NCBI GenBank assembly: GCA_900291925.1
Contig: UWYS01000013.1
Location: 372,001 to 436,000, forward strand
Direction of reading: 5' to 3'
DNA: 64,000 nt
Source: Thecaphora thlaspeos
Lineage: Eukaryota; Basidiomycota; Ustilaginomycetes; Urocystidales; Glomosporiaceae
This document shows positions 18,290 to 30,400 of this stretch, piece after piece (the first letter of the stretch is position 1; each line of letters begins with the position of its first letter). The position numbers and the translations under genes are program-made. Below the pieces are notes generated by a model that searched no databases, was not told where the DNA came from, and saw nothing but the letters and a program-made list of their open reading frames with translations.

Positions 18290-21200
18290 GCTAGGCGGTC
18301 GTTAGGGCGAGATTGCGTGTCTGCCTGAGGGGAGATAGTAGTGTTGGGAAGTGTTGGTCAAGCCCAGGCGTCAAACATCTCTAAAGGCGGTGTGCGCAAA
18401 GTGCAACCAACACTTCTTCCCTCTCGGGAGACGGAAGAAAAGGGCGCGCGCAGTGTACATACATAACGTACTATATGGGCGCAGCCGCAAACAAAAAGGA
18501 AAACTGCAACACTCAGGATTCCCGCGTGGTCCCCCACCGCAGTACTGACTAAGCGATACCATGCTTAACTTCGCAGATCGGACGGGATGCGGTGCTTTCA
18601 TGGTTCTATGGCCGCAGATAAAATTTCGAATCTCCGGTAATATATGAAGATCACACCAGCTGAGTGAGGGAGAATGGTGGAAACGGCTAGTTATGCTCCG
18701 GTCGTACCATCACTCGCTTGAACCGCCAAGGGCGGATGCTGTAGGCAGAAGCTGCGAAAGGCTCACAGCTTGATCTACTCTGAGAAGAGCTTTTCCTTCC
18801 CTGGCAAGTTACCCCACATTGCGAAGGTTGAGACGGCGCAGCGAGACACCTATTTGTGGTCAAGCAGGACCCGGAGGGCGAGAACAAGGCTCTCCCCGCA
18901 CCCACATACCAGACAGGGTCCTCCATCAGAATTACGGTCCATTGACATCTGTGAGACGATGCATCGTGCCGACACCGCCAGACCGATCCTGCCGTGGCTG
19001 AAGAGGTTGGATTACTTACATACCCACGTACATACGTGCTGGGAACCTTGGTGAAACGACGGCGCTGCGACGGCACATGGTCGTTAGCGTTACTTAGCAC
19101 CTTTCTTGATTGCAGTCTGTACCGGCAGCACGTCATCAACGTGGTACGTAAGTGTACTGTAGGTGAGTTGGTCTTCGCATCGATGTGACTTTTCCGTCGA
19201 CACCATGATGTCAAGACTCGAAAAGGGTGCTAGCGTCCCATCTCGATCGCGACGGCCTGTCAGCGGACGAGTGCCCACCTGCGGTGTCGATCCCGAGGGA
19301 GATGTTGGTGCCCACCTGTCGTTGCGAGCCGAGGCTATGGCATACCTCTTGCCTGACTCTGACACTCCCGCTCAGGCTCCTTTGTCCACGGACAGCCCTC
19401 CGTAGCCTTGCATCGCTCTGTCCATGAACTTCGTACCGTAAAAAAATCACAGAGATGCCAGAGGAGATCTGCAACGCCAAGGGCGCTCGTTCTACCGCAG
19501 TTGTGAGCGCCGGCCTTGCTACCGCCTAACACCAAGCAGCTAGTCCCAAAGAGGCAAAGCCATGACGTCGGCTAGGTAAAACGCTGGTAGCGATGCTCGA
19601 CCGCGTGCTCCTACAGTACATACATATACAGTATTCTGGACGAGGCAGGGTTAACATGATGGGCTCTAGCCTGGGGCCGTGTCGAGGAGATACGTAGCAG
19701 CGTTGTCAATGGTCCCTGCTGCGGTATCCTACATGCGTTGCATCCTCATGGGAGAGGATCGCCATCGCCCTGGTGGCTCGCGCAAACCAAAGAGAAGCCG
19801 ACTGAGCTCCAATTCGACCATCGCACTGTTGTGTTCTTTCTCCCGCCCAAGCGCGTGACGGGTGGACATGCCTCAAGGCTTTGCATCCCCGCTACCCCGC
19901 TACCCCCCTCTCCGCTGACTGCTCAAACAAGGTCGTATGTACAAGACATCAAGCGGCGCCTGAGCTTGCGCCCGCTGTTTTGGGAGGACGAACGGCTGAG
20001 CGCCAAACGTCGTCCCCTCCCTGACCACAGAAGCGTTATTGCTTCTCCCCATTCGAGCTCCGTCTGAACAGGTCTGGCAGCTGCGGCCAACTGCAGCAAG
20101 GATATGGCCTCGATCGGCGGTGATGTAAGCACGAATCGCGAGCATGACAGGCAACGTGCTACTACATATACTATATCGCCAGGGACAAGGAGAAGAGAAA
20201 TTATGGAATTGTTCGCCAACACCTGACGTCGAGTGGAAAGAGGAGTCGCACAGAAAGCTGGGCAAGGGCGAGATGGGTCACCACCTCGTCGGCACGTCCC
20301 ACGGGTCGCCAAAGAGCACGCGCTGCACCGAGCGCCCGATTCAGTAGAGCTCTCTACGGACGACCCGACGGGCTGAATCGGAAGAGCCGTCGTCCGTCGT
20401 CGAGACCATGGGGCTGGCGCAACCAAGGGCCGTTGCGGCTGCGCAGAGCCGGCAGCCGGGGTATGCAAAGCTAAGCGCGGGAGCCGCCGCATCGGCGATT
20501 CCGGGCGCTGGCTTCTGGGGCGTGGTCAGGCGGCTCGGGAGGCGGAAGATGGCGGCAATTTTCACAAGGTGAAAGAGCAGGACAAGGGTCGCGACCAGCT
20601 GCCCAGACCCTGCACTGCACCTTGCGCCTGCGCCTGGGCGATACGCTTCGATGCGCATGAGTTGGCTGTAGTTAAGTACATACAATTAGGCGACTGGCGC
20701 GATGTTCAATTTGCAAGGCTTCCCGCTGCCTGTCGAGCTCTCGCCGCGGCTGCTCAGGTCTAATTGTTCCTCTTTCTTGTTGGCGATCGGCCGCATCGGA
20801 TCTGAGCCCGATGGAATCGGATCAATCGGGCTGCGGTGAGTCGCCGACTCGCCGTGGGAGCTGCTACCACCAGGCCTAGACCACCTGGCCTAGACCACCT
20901 AGGCCTAGGCCTTCCGGGTAGAAGCCTTGCGGGACGCCGACGGCGTCCCAAGAGCATCTCAGAGACCCAAGGCATGCTTGTGGGTTTGCTGGGGACCGTC
21001 TAATGTACAAATAGAGGCTCCTAGGCACCATCGTCGAGCTGGAACCAATCATCCTTGACATCTATCTTCTACATTTCTGACCGGCAGACGGCGACGGCAA
21101 AGCAGCGCTGCTCAGTGCAAGATATCGAGCAAAGGCGTCTGAGAGCGGAGCGGCCAGTTCGATATGTATGTTAATGCTGTCTTGTCCACAGTACCCAGCG

Positions 21201-22820
21201 TTGAAGATGAGCTCCGACCTGCGGCATGATCACCCGTCCAGCCGAGAGAAATCTAAGAATCTGGCTGCGCCGCAAGAGAAACCGCCTTTTCATCCTCGTC
21301 GTCCAGCTCGGTCTAGGTGACTTATGGCGGAATTTGCTGCCAAGCCCCGTGACGGCGAGGCCTTGTAAATACAGGTATCTAGCTTGGTCCGTCTGTTGGC
21401 TACCTCTGTTGAGTGCTGTTCCCGGTTGTCCTCAAAGCATGCTTTTGCATCAGGGTCGATGCTCAGACTTGCTCGGAGAGGCTGCAGCCGGAGCAAATCA
21501 AGGCAAACCAAGCATGGGATCGGCTGTCTTCCGCCAGACCATGGGAGCAGCCGGCTGAGCAGCAGCACCACCTCTGCGCCGTGTTGGCTGTACTCTTTGA
21601 TTTGAACGACGGCACAGGGCAGGCGGGATGTCGTTTGTGGCCGGCGAATGTCAATCTGCGGGGAGGATGAACCTCCAGGGCGAGGCGACCTCAGCGCCAG
21701 ACGACATCACACTGACGAGATGCCAAAGAGTGGCCGGCGATGCCGTGGCTCTTTACCTCGAATCTTAGTCCCAGCTAGTTGGATCCATCTTAGCGAGACC
21801 TTGAGCTTCATTTTCCCTCCTTTGCCCGCCAATGGCGCCAGGCGGCCAGATCCCACGCCCCGGTGCGATGGCCTGACGAGGAAAAGCGCTAGGTCAGGTC
21901 AAGAGCGACAGCAAGCCGATCCTATGTAATGTCGTTAAGTGCCCTGTTAATTGCATGGAAGGTCTTCCGGCCGACAGAGGTGTGATGTTCGGGTCTGTAG
22001 GACTTGTTTGCAGAGAGGGGAGCCGCTCGCATCCAGCCTGCCTGCCCAGCGGCCTGTCCAAAAAACCCGAGCCCGGCACCGCATGAGGACCCACGACGCC
22101 CGTAACGCTGGCCTGTCCCCTCCCAGCCCTCAACGCTGGCCTCCCCTATGCGACCAGGCAATTGACCGGGCCATCACCACAACCACCAAAGCCCTTCACT
22201 AGCTACCCGCTGCATCTCTTCATACTCTCTACACCCTCTACACTACAACAACATCAGCCTCTCCGTACGCATCCTCGAGCGGCGCGAACGATTCCTTTTC
22301 TCACAGCTCCTACAACCCGTTTCACGAACGACTCGTTTCCGCCCAGTCTCCATCTCGCACCGCAGCTGCTTGATCCTTGGCGCTCCACCTCGACGCCTCC
22401 TCGCCACTTTTGTCACGGATCTCGCCTCCCCTCGTTGCGCAAAGGCGTCTCTCCTGCTGAGCTGATAACGGCCTCTCGCCTGGTCTGCATACATCCACCT
22501 TTTGGACGCTGGCAGCATAGCCATCGCCTTAGCCCTTCGACGTCACACAGCTCGTCGGTGCGAAGGGATACACAGCCCCTTTTTCGGGACAGCAGGCTCG
22601 CTCGACGATGCGCGCTTAGGCACAGACTGTCAACACCCATACCTCTCATCGATTCGATCCACGTAGCATACCTTGCACCGCCTCTTCCAGCAGAGCAGCA
22701 CCCTCTCAGCCACACCGCTTCGTTTCTCAAACCTGCCTGAGGCCGCTACTTCTCTATACCCGCGCGAAGTCGCTGCGCTTGCATCTAGCCTCTGGCTCCG
22801 CTTCCCATTATCTCAACACT
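18290..22820. other. Gene-poor 4.5-kb region
   Basis: I find no coding sequence I can support on either strand. All frames are short, interrupted and without recognisable motifs. The left end holds the ERG8 promoter. The right end (about 22150-22820) is a pyrimidine-rich, CACC-rich stretch that looks like the promoter and leader of the bHLH gene. Between them are short repeats and palindromes at 20870-20950, listed separately. I see no tRNA-like or transposase-like signature, though a spliced noncoding RNA could not be seen by eye. Confidence 0.5.
20873..20949. repeat. Short tandem repeat and palindromes (GGCCTAGACCACCT twice, AGGCCTAGGCCT, hairpin)
   Basis: GGCCTAGACCACCT occurs twice in a row (about 20875-20902). 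It is followed directly by the perfect palindrome AGGCCTAGGCCT, and then at 20931-20949 by the inverted repeat GGGACGCC-GAC-GGCGTCCC with an 8-bp stem and 3-base loop. There is no coding context. The function is unknown; it could be a protein-binding site, a hairpin or a relic of a mobile element end. Confidence 0.55.
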
Positions 22821-24790
22821 ATGAACGCCGAAGCAGGACTCGGCTCAACCGCGGCGCCCTCGTCGTCCTCGACGAGGGCACAGGCAGCAGACTCGGCCAG
22901 TCACGACTTGATGATGTTTACGCCCGCGTCCAGCCTGGCTGATTTGCCGCCGATGCCGGTACCATATGAGGGTAAGTCTGCCTCACGAGTCGAGATACTG
23001 GCTTGCCGATAGGACGGCCTTGATTAACGTATGTCGTTGCTTGTTTTGCTCCACGCCCGCCCGAACACGACGTAGATTTCCACTTCTCGCTCGATCTCCC
23101 AACTGACTTGGACATGAACAATCTTCAGTTCCTCAGCGGCGCAACGGACCGCAAAGGCGGACCATCGAACCCCATGACACCCGGCATGTCGGCCTTTCTT
23201 GCGTCAACGCCGCACGCCTTCCACGGCCTAGAAGACACACACATGGCGAGCCGCGCCGGAAGCCGACGCGGCAGCCTCTCCAAGAGCCGGCCGCAGTCGC
23301 CCCGGCTCGGCACGCTCAGTCTCGGCGGCATGTCAAAACCCTCTGATTTTACCATGCGGCCTCCGCCACCACCGGACTTCGAGCCTCCGCCGGGGTCAAG
23401 CCTCTTCTCCCCGGGTGCATCGCCGTTTGGATTCTTTGGCGCCGGCCCGTCGACGACGCAAAAGGGCAAGCACGACGCCCTGCCGCTGCCGCTGCCGCCC
23501 AATGAGGCCCTGTTTGACGCGAGCGAAAGATCGCTGCTCTCCAACTTCCTTGAAGGATTTGAGTGGGACTTCGATCCTAGCCTGCCCGAGGGCATGCCCA
23601 GCTTTGCAACAGCAGCCGCCGAGCGAGCCGGGTCCGCAGCAGACGCTTTTGGTCTCAGCATGGGCGCTCGCAGCGGGCCGATGCTCGTTGGAGGACCCGG
23701 AGGCGGACAGCGTGAAGAGCAGAATGCCACGGGATCCGTGTCCGGATCGGCTTCAGGCTCTGGGTCGGCGACGGCGTCCAGCCAGAGTCCACACGACAGC
23801 AGCTCCACGGCGACCTCGCCGCCCAACTCGAAGCGCGGCAGCAGGCGCAACAAGAAGGCCGAAGCCTCCGCCTCCAAGCCGATGTCGCAGGAGACGGACC
23901 TGATCAACGCCGCTTTCGGGGGCCTGCCGAACTGGGAAGACGAGCATGGCGAGTCTGCCGAAGCCGCGCAGATTGGCAGCAAGCGAGGTCCGGGCCACCT
24001 GCCTGGGCGAGATCTCGGCACCAGCAACGGGCAACCGCAGCCGCAGTCGCAGCATGCCGGGCTCGACCTCAACAGCCTTTCTGGCGTGCATGCCGAAATG
24101 TTTCGCATGAGCGCAGGCCTCGACACGGCCGCTTCGATAGCGCAGCAGACGGCCGGCAAGGCGCAAAAGGACAAGTCGGCCGGCGGTAAGAAGATGAAGA
24201 TCGAGCACGACGACACCGTCGCCGCCACCTCCGAGCTGCGACAAGAAAGCGGCGAGAGCGGCGCTGGCACTGCCATGTCGATCTCGAACAGCAAGCGGGA
24301 GCTGCTGACCGAGTCCGAGAAACGGCAGAACCACATTCTCTCGGAGCAGCGGCGGAGGAATTACATCCGAGAGGGCTTCAAAGAGCTCGTCGTGCTGCTG
24401 GACGATGGGCGGAGCCAGGGCGCTCGCGCGCTCGGCCTATCGTCTGGCTTTGGCACCGGCGTCGAGGACGAAGGGCTCGACGACCGAACCGACGTTGAAG
24501 ACGAGGACGACATCCTCGCCGTTGGCCGCAAGAAGCCGCCGAAGAAGGCCAAGAAGGCCGGTCCCAACGGCGCCCGTGCGCGGGGCAAAGGAAGGGGCCG
24601 CGGCGGCAGCGCCGGAGGGGGTGCCGGCAGCAAGAGCGCCGTCCTGTTCCAGGCCGTGGACCTGATCCGCTGGCTCGACGGCAAGAACGACGACCTCGCC
24701 GGCCAGTGCCAGGAGCTCGAGAAGATGGCTGGAATCTCAGATCCCGAGAACCTCTGCATTGCCGCCACCACCGCCGAGGCTCCAGCTTAA
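22821..24790 (+). CDS. bHLH transcription factor with an expanded loop
   Basis: Two exons, 22821-22971 and 23076-24790, give 621 residues; the 104-nt intron (GTAAGT...TAG) keeps frame (YE|DFHFSLDLP). The N-terminal two thirds are disordered and rich in Ser, Pro and Gly. Near residue 463 the basic/helix-1 segment EKRQNHILSEQRRRNYIREG has the E-box-type His, Glu and Arg pattern (H..SE..RR). Helix 2 (SAVLFQAVDLIRWLDG) only comes near residue 567, after about 75 loop residues with an acidic part (DVEDEDD) and a basic RGKGRGRGG part; usual loops are 5-25. Helix 2 runs into a short coiled coil (DDLAGQCQELEKMAG). It is a nuclear factor by family; the partner and targets are unknown. The ATG at 22821 (MNAEAGLG) is the first in frame after a long leader. 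Confidence 0.85.
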
Positions 24791-25304
24791 CGGAACCCCA
24801 ACATCTCCCTCTTTCTCTCCCTACCCCTTTCTCTCGACTCTGACTCTAGACCGTTCCCTCTGCAATAGTGTTAGCATCTGTGACGCTGTATCAATTCCCT
24901 GTTCCTATCTCCCTCTCGCCATCTCTCTCCCCTATTTTTCTCGGTCTCGTTTCCAATGTTGGGAGCGCTCGCTATGGGCCACCGGATGGACCGCCTTGTA
25001 CTTGTACTCTTTGAGCTAGCCAGCTACGCAACGACGGGACAGAGCCTCTTTCTCGTTTCATCGTCCCACCATCTGCCGATGGTGCTACTGCGAAGGCATG
25101 CGAGCGAGTGTGTCGACGGAGCCGCTGTCCGGGTCCCGATCTTTTTGACGGCATTCGAGGGTCACCTCCACGTCCTGCCGCACTACTGACGACAGCCTTC
25201 GTGCTTCCGGCCTTTCCAAGCCTCTTGCACCTAACCCTCACCACCATCACCCTCGTCCAACCCGGGGTGTCAGAAGGCTACGAGAGAGAAGACACCTGCG
25301 GTCC
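24791..25304. other. Intergenic region, bHLH to CDK11-like kinase
   Basis: 514 bp with a strongly pyrimidine-rich first part (CTCTTTCTCTC-type) that is probably the bHLH 3' UTR, then the kinase promoter. Nothing else seen. Confidence 0.5.
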
Positions 25305-26991
25305 ATGTCGTCCTCGTCGCCTCGACCGTCTGCGCACGGATCGGCGGAAGCCGGTCCCTCTTCGCAACCAGCTACCGCAACGTCAGCCGCAGCGACTCCA
25401 GCACCACTGCTCGCACAGGAGCCTCCAGCCAAGAAGCGTAAGAGCAAATGGAACTCCCCGACTCCCTCTCCGCGCGACTCGCACTCCAACGGACGGACAC
25501 AGCGCAACGGTGCGAACCAAGCTCGCTCATCCTCGTCCAAATCCACTCCTAGCGGTTCTCGTCTCAAGGCGACCTCACGCTCCAAAGCCTCCGCCTCCGC
25601 CTTCCGACCTGCGGCAGTCCGACCCTCTTCCCCACCCATACCACCACGTCGTTCCTACCCTGCCCCTCCGCGCTCTGTTCATCCGCCATTAGCCGGGTGT
25701 CGATCGGTCTACTGCTTTGAACGGCTCAACCACATCGAAGAGGGCAGCTATGGCGTCGTGTTCCGCGCAAAGAACAAAGAAACGGGCGAGGTGGTGGCGT
25801 TGAAGAAGCTCAAGATGGACGGGGAGAAGAACGGCTTTCCCATAACGTCGTTGAGAGAGATCAGGACGTTGATGCAGGCTAGACATCCCAACGTTGTAGA
25901 GGTGCGAGAGATTGTGGTCGGTGACACTTTGACACAGTGAGTTGTTGCATCCTCGTCGGTCCCCCCCACCGTGCCGTCAGATTACGATCGGTGCACCCAG
26001 CTGACTCGCTCCTTCTCTCGATCGATCCCCTACGTGACCTTCAGGATCTACATAGTGATGGAGTTCGTCGAACACGACCTCAAGACGCTACTCTCGTCGA
26101 TGCGTACGCCCTTTCTGCAGTCCGAGATCAAGACGTTGATGAAGCAGCTCCTCTCGGCCATCCGGCTGCTTCACTCGAGCTGGATCATCCACCGCGACCT
26201 CAAAACGAGCAACCTGCTCATGAACAACCGCGGCATGATGAAGGTGGCCGACTTCGGTCTCGCACGGACGTACGGAGATCCGTTGGACGACATGACCAAC
26301 CTCGTCGTCACGCTCTGGTACAGGTACGTTTCGCGCGTATGCACCGCTCTCTCCACACACCCCCGGCGAGGTCTGGGAGGACAAAGCCGTTTCTGACGAG
26401 TCCCTTCTCCACCCTTGTTTGCACTCCTTATTCCACCACGCCCGGCCGCTCCTACACAGAGCGCCCGAACTCCTCCTCAAAACTCCCACCTACGACGAAA
26501 GCATCGACATGTGGTCGATCGGCTGCATCTTTGGCGAACTCATCACCTCTGAATCACTCCTACCGGGCAAGACGGAATTGGATCAACTACACCGTATCTT
26601 CCGCCTGTTGGGACCGCCGAATGAACGCATATGGCCGGGCCTCTCTTCGCTCCCCCTGATCCGCAAGAAAAAGGTCGAGCTACCGCCAAACGCCTCGTCG
26701 ACGACGTGCGAGAGCACAATGGTCGCCCTCCGCAGCAGGTTTCGATACGTCACAGAAAATGGCCTCGACCTGCTCTCGAGGCTGCTCTGCTACGATCCGC
26801 AACAGCGCATCACGGCCGACGAGGCGCTCAAGCACCCCTACTTCACAGAGTCGCCTGCCCCCGCCCACCCCGACAGCTTCGGCAGCTTCCCCTCCATCGC
26901 GGCGGGCGACAAGAGGAAGGACCCTTCGCCAAGCGCGCCGCAGCGTCTGGCAGACCAGAAGCTCGCGTATCAGCTCGAGTTCGATCTCTAG
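25305..26991 (+). CDS. CDK11 (PITSLRE) family cyclin-dependent kinase
   Basis: Three exons, 25305-25936, 26045-26323 and 26460-26991, give 480 residues. The two introns (108 and 136 nt) split the codons at LTQ|IYIVMEF and WYR|APELL, both conserved kinase junctions. An N-terminal disordered, Ser/Pro-rich region with a basic KKRKSKW patch precedes the kinase domain (from about residue 140). Motifs: glycine loop [15 protein letters not shown], the cyclin-binding helix FPITSLREI near 178 (the PITSLRE name motif), HRDLKTSN near 259, DFGLAR, and the T-loop ending TLWYRAPELL. The catalytic Lys and both Asps are present. CDK11 homologues act in transcription and splicing (Mediator-associated Ppk23-like in fission yeast); that is family knowledge. 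CDK10 is the main alternative. It converges with the RRM gene. Confidence 0.92.
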
Positions 26992-27420
26992 GCGCTCGTC
27001 TCTCTCATCTTACCCTACTCCTCCCCTGTTGACGCGCGGACTCGCTCGGTCCGATAACCTGTCGACATCGCCTCCAACTTCGATGCTGTGATCAACCCTC
27101 TCCCCGCGGACGCCGTCCGAGATCGAAACCGAGTGGCGATTTAACAAGAAATTCATACGTACATCGAATCGACGCTGTCGGCGGAAAGGACACCTGGTAG
27201 CAAGCTACCGGAAGAGACGCTTTGTACAGCGCCGCTGGGCTCGAACAACCAGGACGACACATACACATCCAAGCGATGCTGCGCAGCGCGAGGGCAAACA
27301 CGCCTGAAGACGGGAAAAAGAAGGATGACAGACGGCAAGGATCGGACGCGGGGGTCGGAGGAACAAGACGGGAACCTCGAGGGAACAGACACAAAGAAGC
27401 GATCTTGACGGCACAGATCT
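26992..27420. other. Convergent intergenic region, CDK11-like to RRM gene
   Basis: 429 bp between two 3' ends. No coding signal. It presumably holds both polyadenylation sites. Confidence 0.5.
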
Positions 27421-30400
27421 TCAGGCATCGGCAGCGTACTGTGCAGAGGGCAGAAGGGGAGGAAAGAGTCGCGTGTTTCCAGTCAGACCATGCCATTGGG
27501 CCTCACCTCTGCAGTCGGAGCGACGCCTACTCACCGAGGGCACCTCAATCATCTCAATGCGGCCGGGTCCGCAACTGTTGATTTCTCCGTACTCGACGAA
27601 CGGCATGGGTGAGGTTGGCTCGTTGGTCTCGCTGCCCGACGCTGCTCCAGGTCCGATCGAGCCCTGCTCTGTCAGGCTGCGAAGCGAGCTGTTCGTTTCC
27701 GACCTGACCCTGTCGTCGGCACCGTGGAGACTCAAGCCCGGGGAGGTGTAGTGGCTACTGTGACTGGAGCTTGGCTGCGACGAGCGACCGGCAGCGTGGC
27801 CTAGACCGACCGGGACCGGCGGATACACGGGACCGAAGGGGAACGCAGCAAAGTGACCTCCCGGAGGTCCCTGAATGACGCCGAAGGGGAGGCGAGAGGG
27901 GTCGTGGCAGTGCGTGGAGCGTCCCTGCTCCTCGTGACAGCGGGGATGCTGCGAGAAGCTTGGCGACAGCGATCCCTGCACATAGCGAAAGATCGGGGGC
28001 TGCCCAGGCTGGGAAGGGATAGCCTGCCATAGGGGAACGTGGTACGGAGGTTCGGACGGATGAGAGCTCCAGGAGACGATCTGCTGCATCATCTGCATCG
28101 GCATCTGCGCCGCACCTCCGGGCTGCTGCGCCGCTTGAGGGCCCCACGCATAGTGGGCTTCTCCGCTCGAGCCGGGCGCGAAATGTCCTGCTCCCGTCCC
28201 CGCTCCCGCCTTGCCCTGCGGTGCCCCTGGGTAGGCGATGGTCTGAATGGTGGCGGTGTGTTCGGCTCTGTGAGCCGGGCTGCAAGGCTGCGTTCCGGGA
28301 GCCGAAGCGTCGCCACGAGAAGACTCCGAGGAATGAGGAGTCAGGGGCGCGAAGAGGCCGTCCGATTCAGGGGGAACGTCGACGCCCGCGGCGGGTATAT
28401 CGACGCAATGCGCATCGCCGGCGTGAGGCTGGGCGGTGGCGATGCCTCCGTTGGATCTGCTCTCCTGATCGGCGGCCTCCGCCGGCTCTGCGCTCGGAGT
28501 GCCGTACACCGGGATACTGTCACCCGCATGGCAAGGCCAGGGCTGCGGGTACGCGAGCATCTGCTGTCCGTTTGCGCAGGTGGTGTAATAGAAGGGCATC
28601 TGGAGAGGGCCGCAGCTGTACGCGTTCGGCATCGCCATGGGTTCGCCGTGAATGCTGACGTCGGACAGGTGTTTCTCACGACAGTCAGTTGGGCGTCTTA
28701 GGAACAACGGGCGGTTCTTGCTCCGTCTTAACAAAAGACCTACCCGACGATGGGCCCGCTGGGCGGCTGAAACGCAGGTTTCTGCGTCGAAGCTTGCGCA
28801 ACAGAGTGGTCCATCTGAGCCATCGTCGTCGTCGCCGCCGGCTGTGGCGTGCAAGCGAATGGTCGTGCTGATTCTCGTCAGGTGTCTGTCACGTTGTGCT
28901 TTATCTGGATCGCAAGGAGTCGTCCGCACATACCTGGGCATTGCTCCACCTCATCGGCGGTCTCGCTCGCATCATCGACGCGCCACCTCCCGGATGACCG
29001 CGGTAGAGCTTCGTCTTACGAGGGCCGCTGCCTTGCGAAGCGACGTAGCGGTTCAGCGTCAGGTTATAGTCGACGCTCGGGGTGGAAGGGAGTGGATGAC
29101 CTCCGACGCCTGGCTGTGGTCCTGAGTCATCGTTCCTGCGGATGATGATCCCCTTACTGTTGTTGTGGCCGCGGCCGCCTCGCTCCTGTGCATATCGTCC
29201 GAAGGCGACACGGTGACCCTGGGACAGTTGCGTCGACACACGCCTTGGCATCATTCTGTGCTCTTTGGGTCGAACGACGATGTTCTTCTGGCGATAGAAG
29301 GGACCGTTTTCTTTCTCCAGGGCGCGGGCAGCGGCCTCCTTCGTCTCGAACCGGATAAAAGCGAAGTTGGGGCGGATTTGAACGTCGATCACCTTTCCGA
29401 ACCTAGCGAAAATTTCGCGAAGGATGTTTCCGGTAGTGTCGAAGGAAAGGCTGCCCACCCAAATCGAGAAAGCGTCGATGTTGGGGTAATAGCTGGCCGG
29501 AAAACCCTTGAACAGCTCCTCCTTCCTCTTCGGCGGCTGCACGACCGGCTGGGTAAGCAGCGATTCGATACGCTCCGGCTTGATGTCGCCGCCGCACTCT
29601 GGTGGGGGGGAGGCCTGACGCACGGCCTGGACCTCCTCGTCCTTTGCAGGTCGTAACACCAACTCCCCTCGGGCCTGGTCGTCGTCCTGGGCGTAGGGCT
29701 GCACAGATTCGACTTTTCCGTCGAGCTCCTTCGAAGCCTGGTCGGCCCACGACATGGTCTCGGGCGCGGTACGAGCTTCCTGAGAGACGGATGAGGGAGC
29801 AACTACCTTGAGCGGCGCCTCCATCATCTTTCTGTGATCCTTGACATTCTCGCTGAGGTGCGCGTGGCTCGAGATGATCGAGCGTTCCGACCAGTCCTGG
29901 TTGCTGGGTGTGGCGATGGGCCCGGAAACGCCAGTGAACTCCAACGAGTCGCTCCCGGTCTTTTGCAGAAGCGTCAAGGGCGGAGCACCACCACCATGCT
30001 GGGGAACCCATCGCGGCGTAGTGAGCATCGAGGAGCACCTGGTGCTGGCTTCGGTCGTGTTGTCGGCTCGCACGCTGCTAGAGTTGGCGAGGGCAGGAGG
30101 CGGTACGCGGCAGCCGCCACGATCGCTGATGATACCGTACTGGCTCAAGCTTTTCGACGGACCTCTGTATCGGACGGCGAAGTTGGTCGCCATGGGAACC
30201 GTACAGAAAGCCTGGAATGGAGGCGATGCAGGCACCACAATAACACGTAGCGATGCAGGCGCATCAGCAATCGTCAGCAGGAGCTTGAAAGAGTCAATGA
30301 TCGCTTCTCTACGGTCACCCTACACTGCACTCACTTCGGAAGCCCGCTTTGCCGTATTGCGTTGGACATAAACAACCTCGTAGATGCGTTCGTCGCCCTT

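Noticed and set aside
18687..19214. 175-codon open frame on the minus strand in the gene-poor block
   Set aside because: No motif, Cys/Ser/Arg-rich random composition, no codon bias like the neighbours.
19923..20492. 189-codon open frame on the minus strand in the gene-poor block
   Set aside because: Random-looking composition and no conserved stretch.
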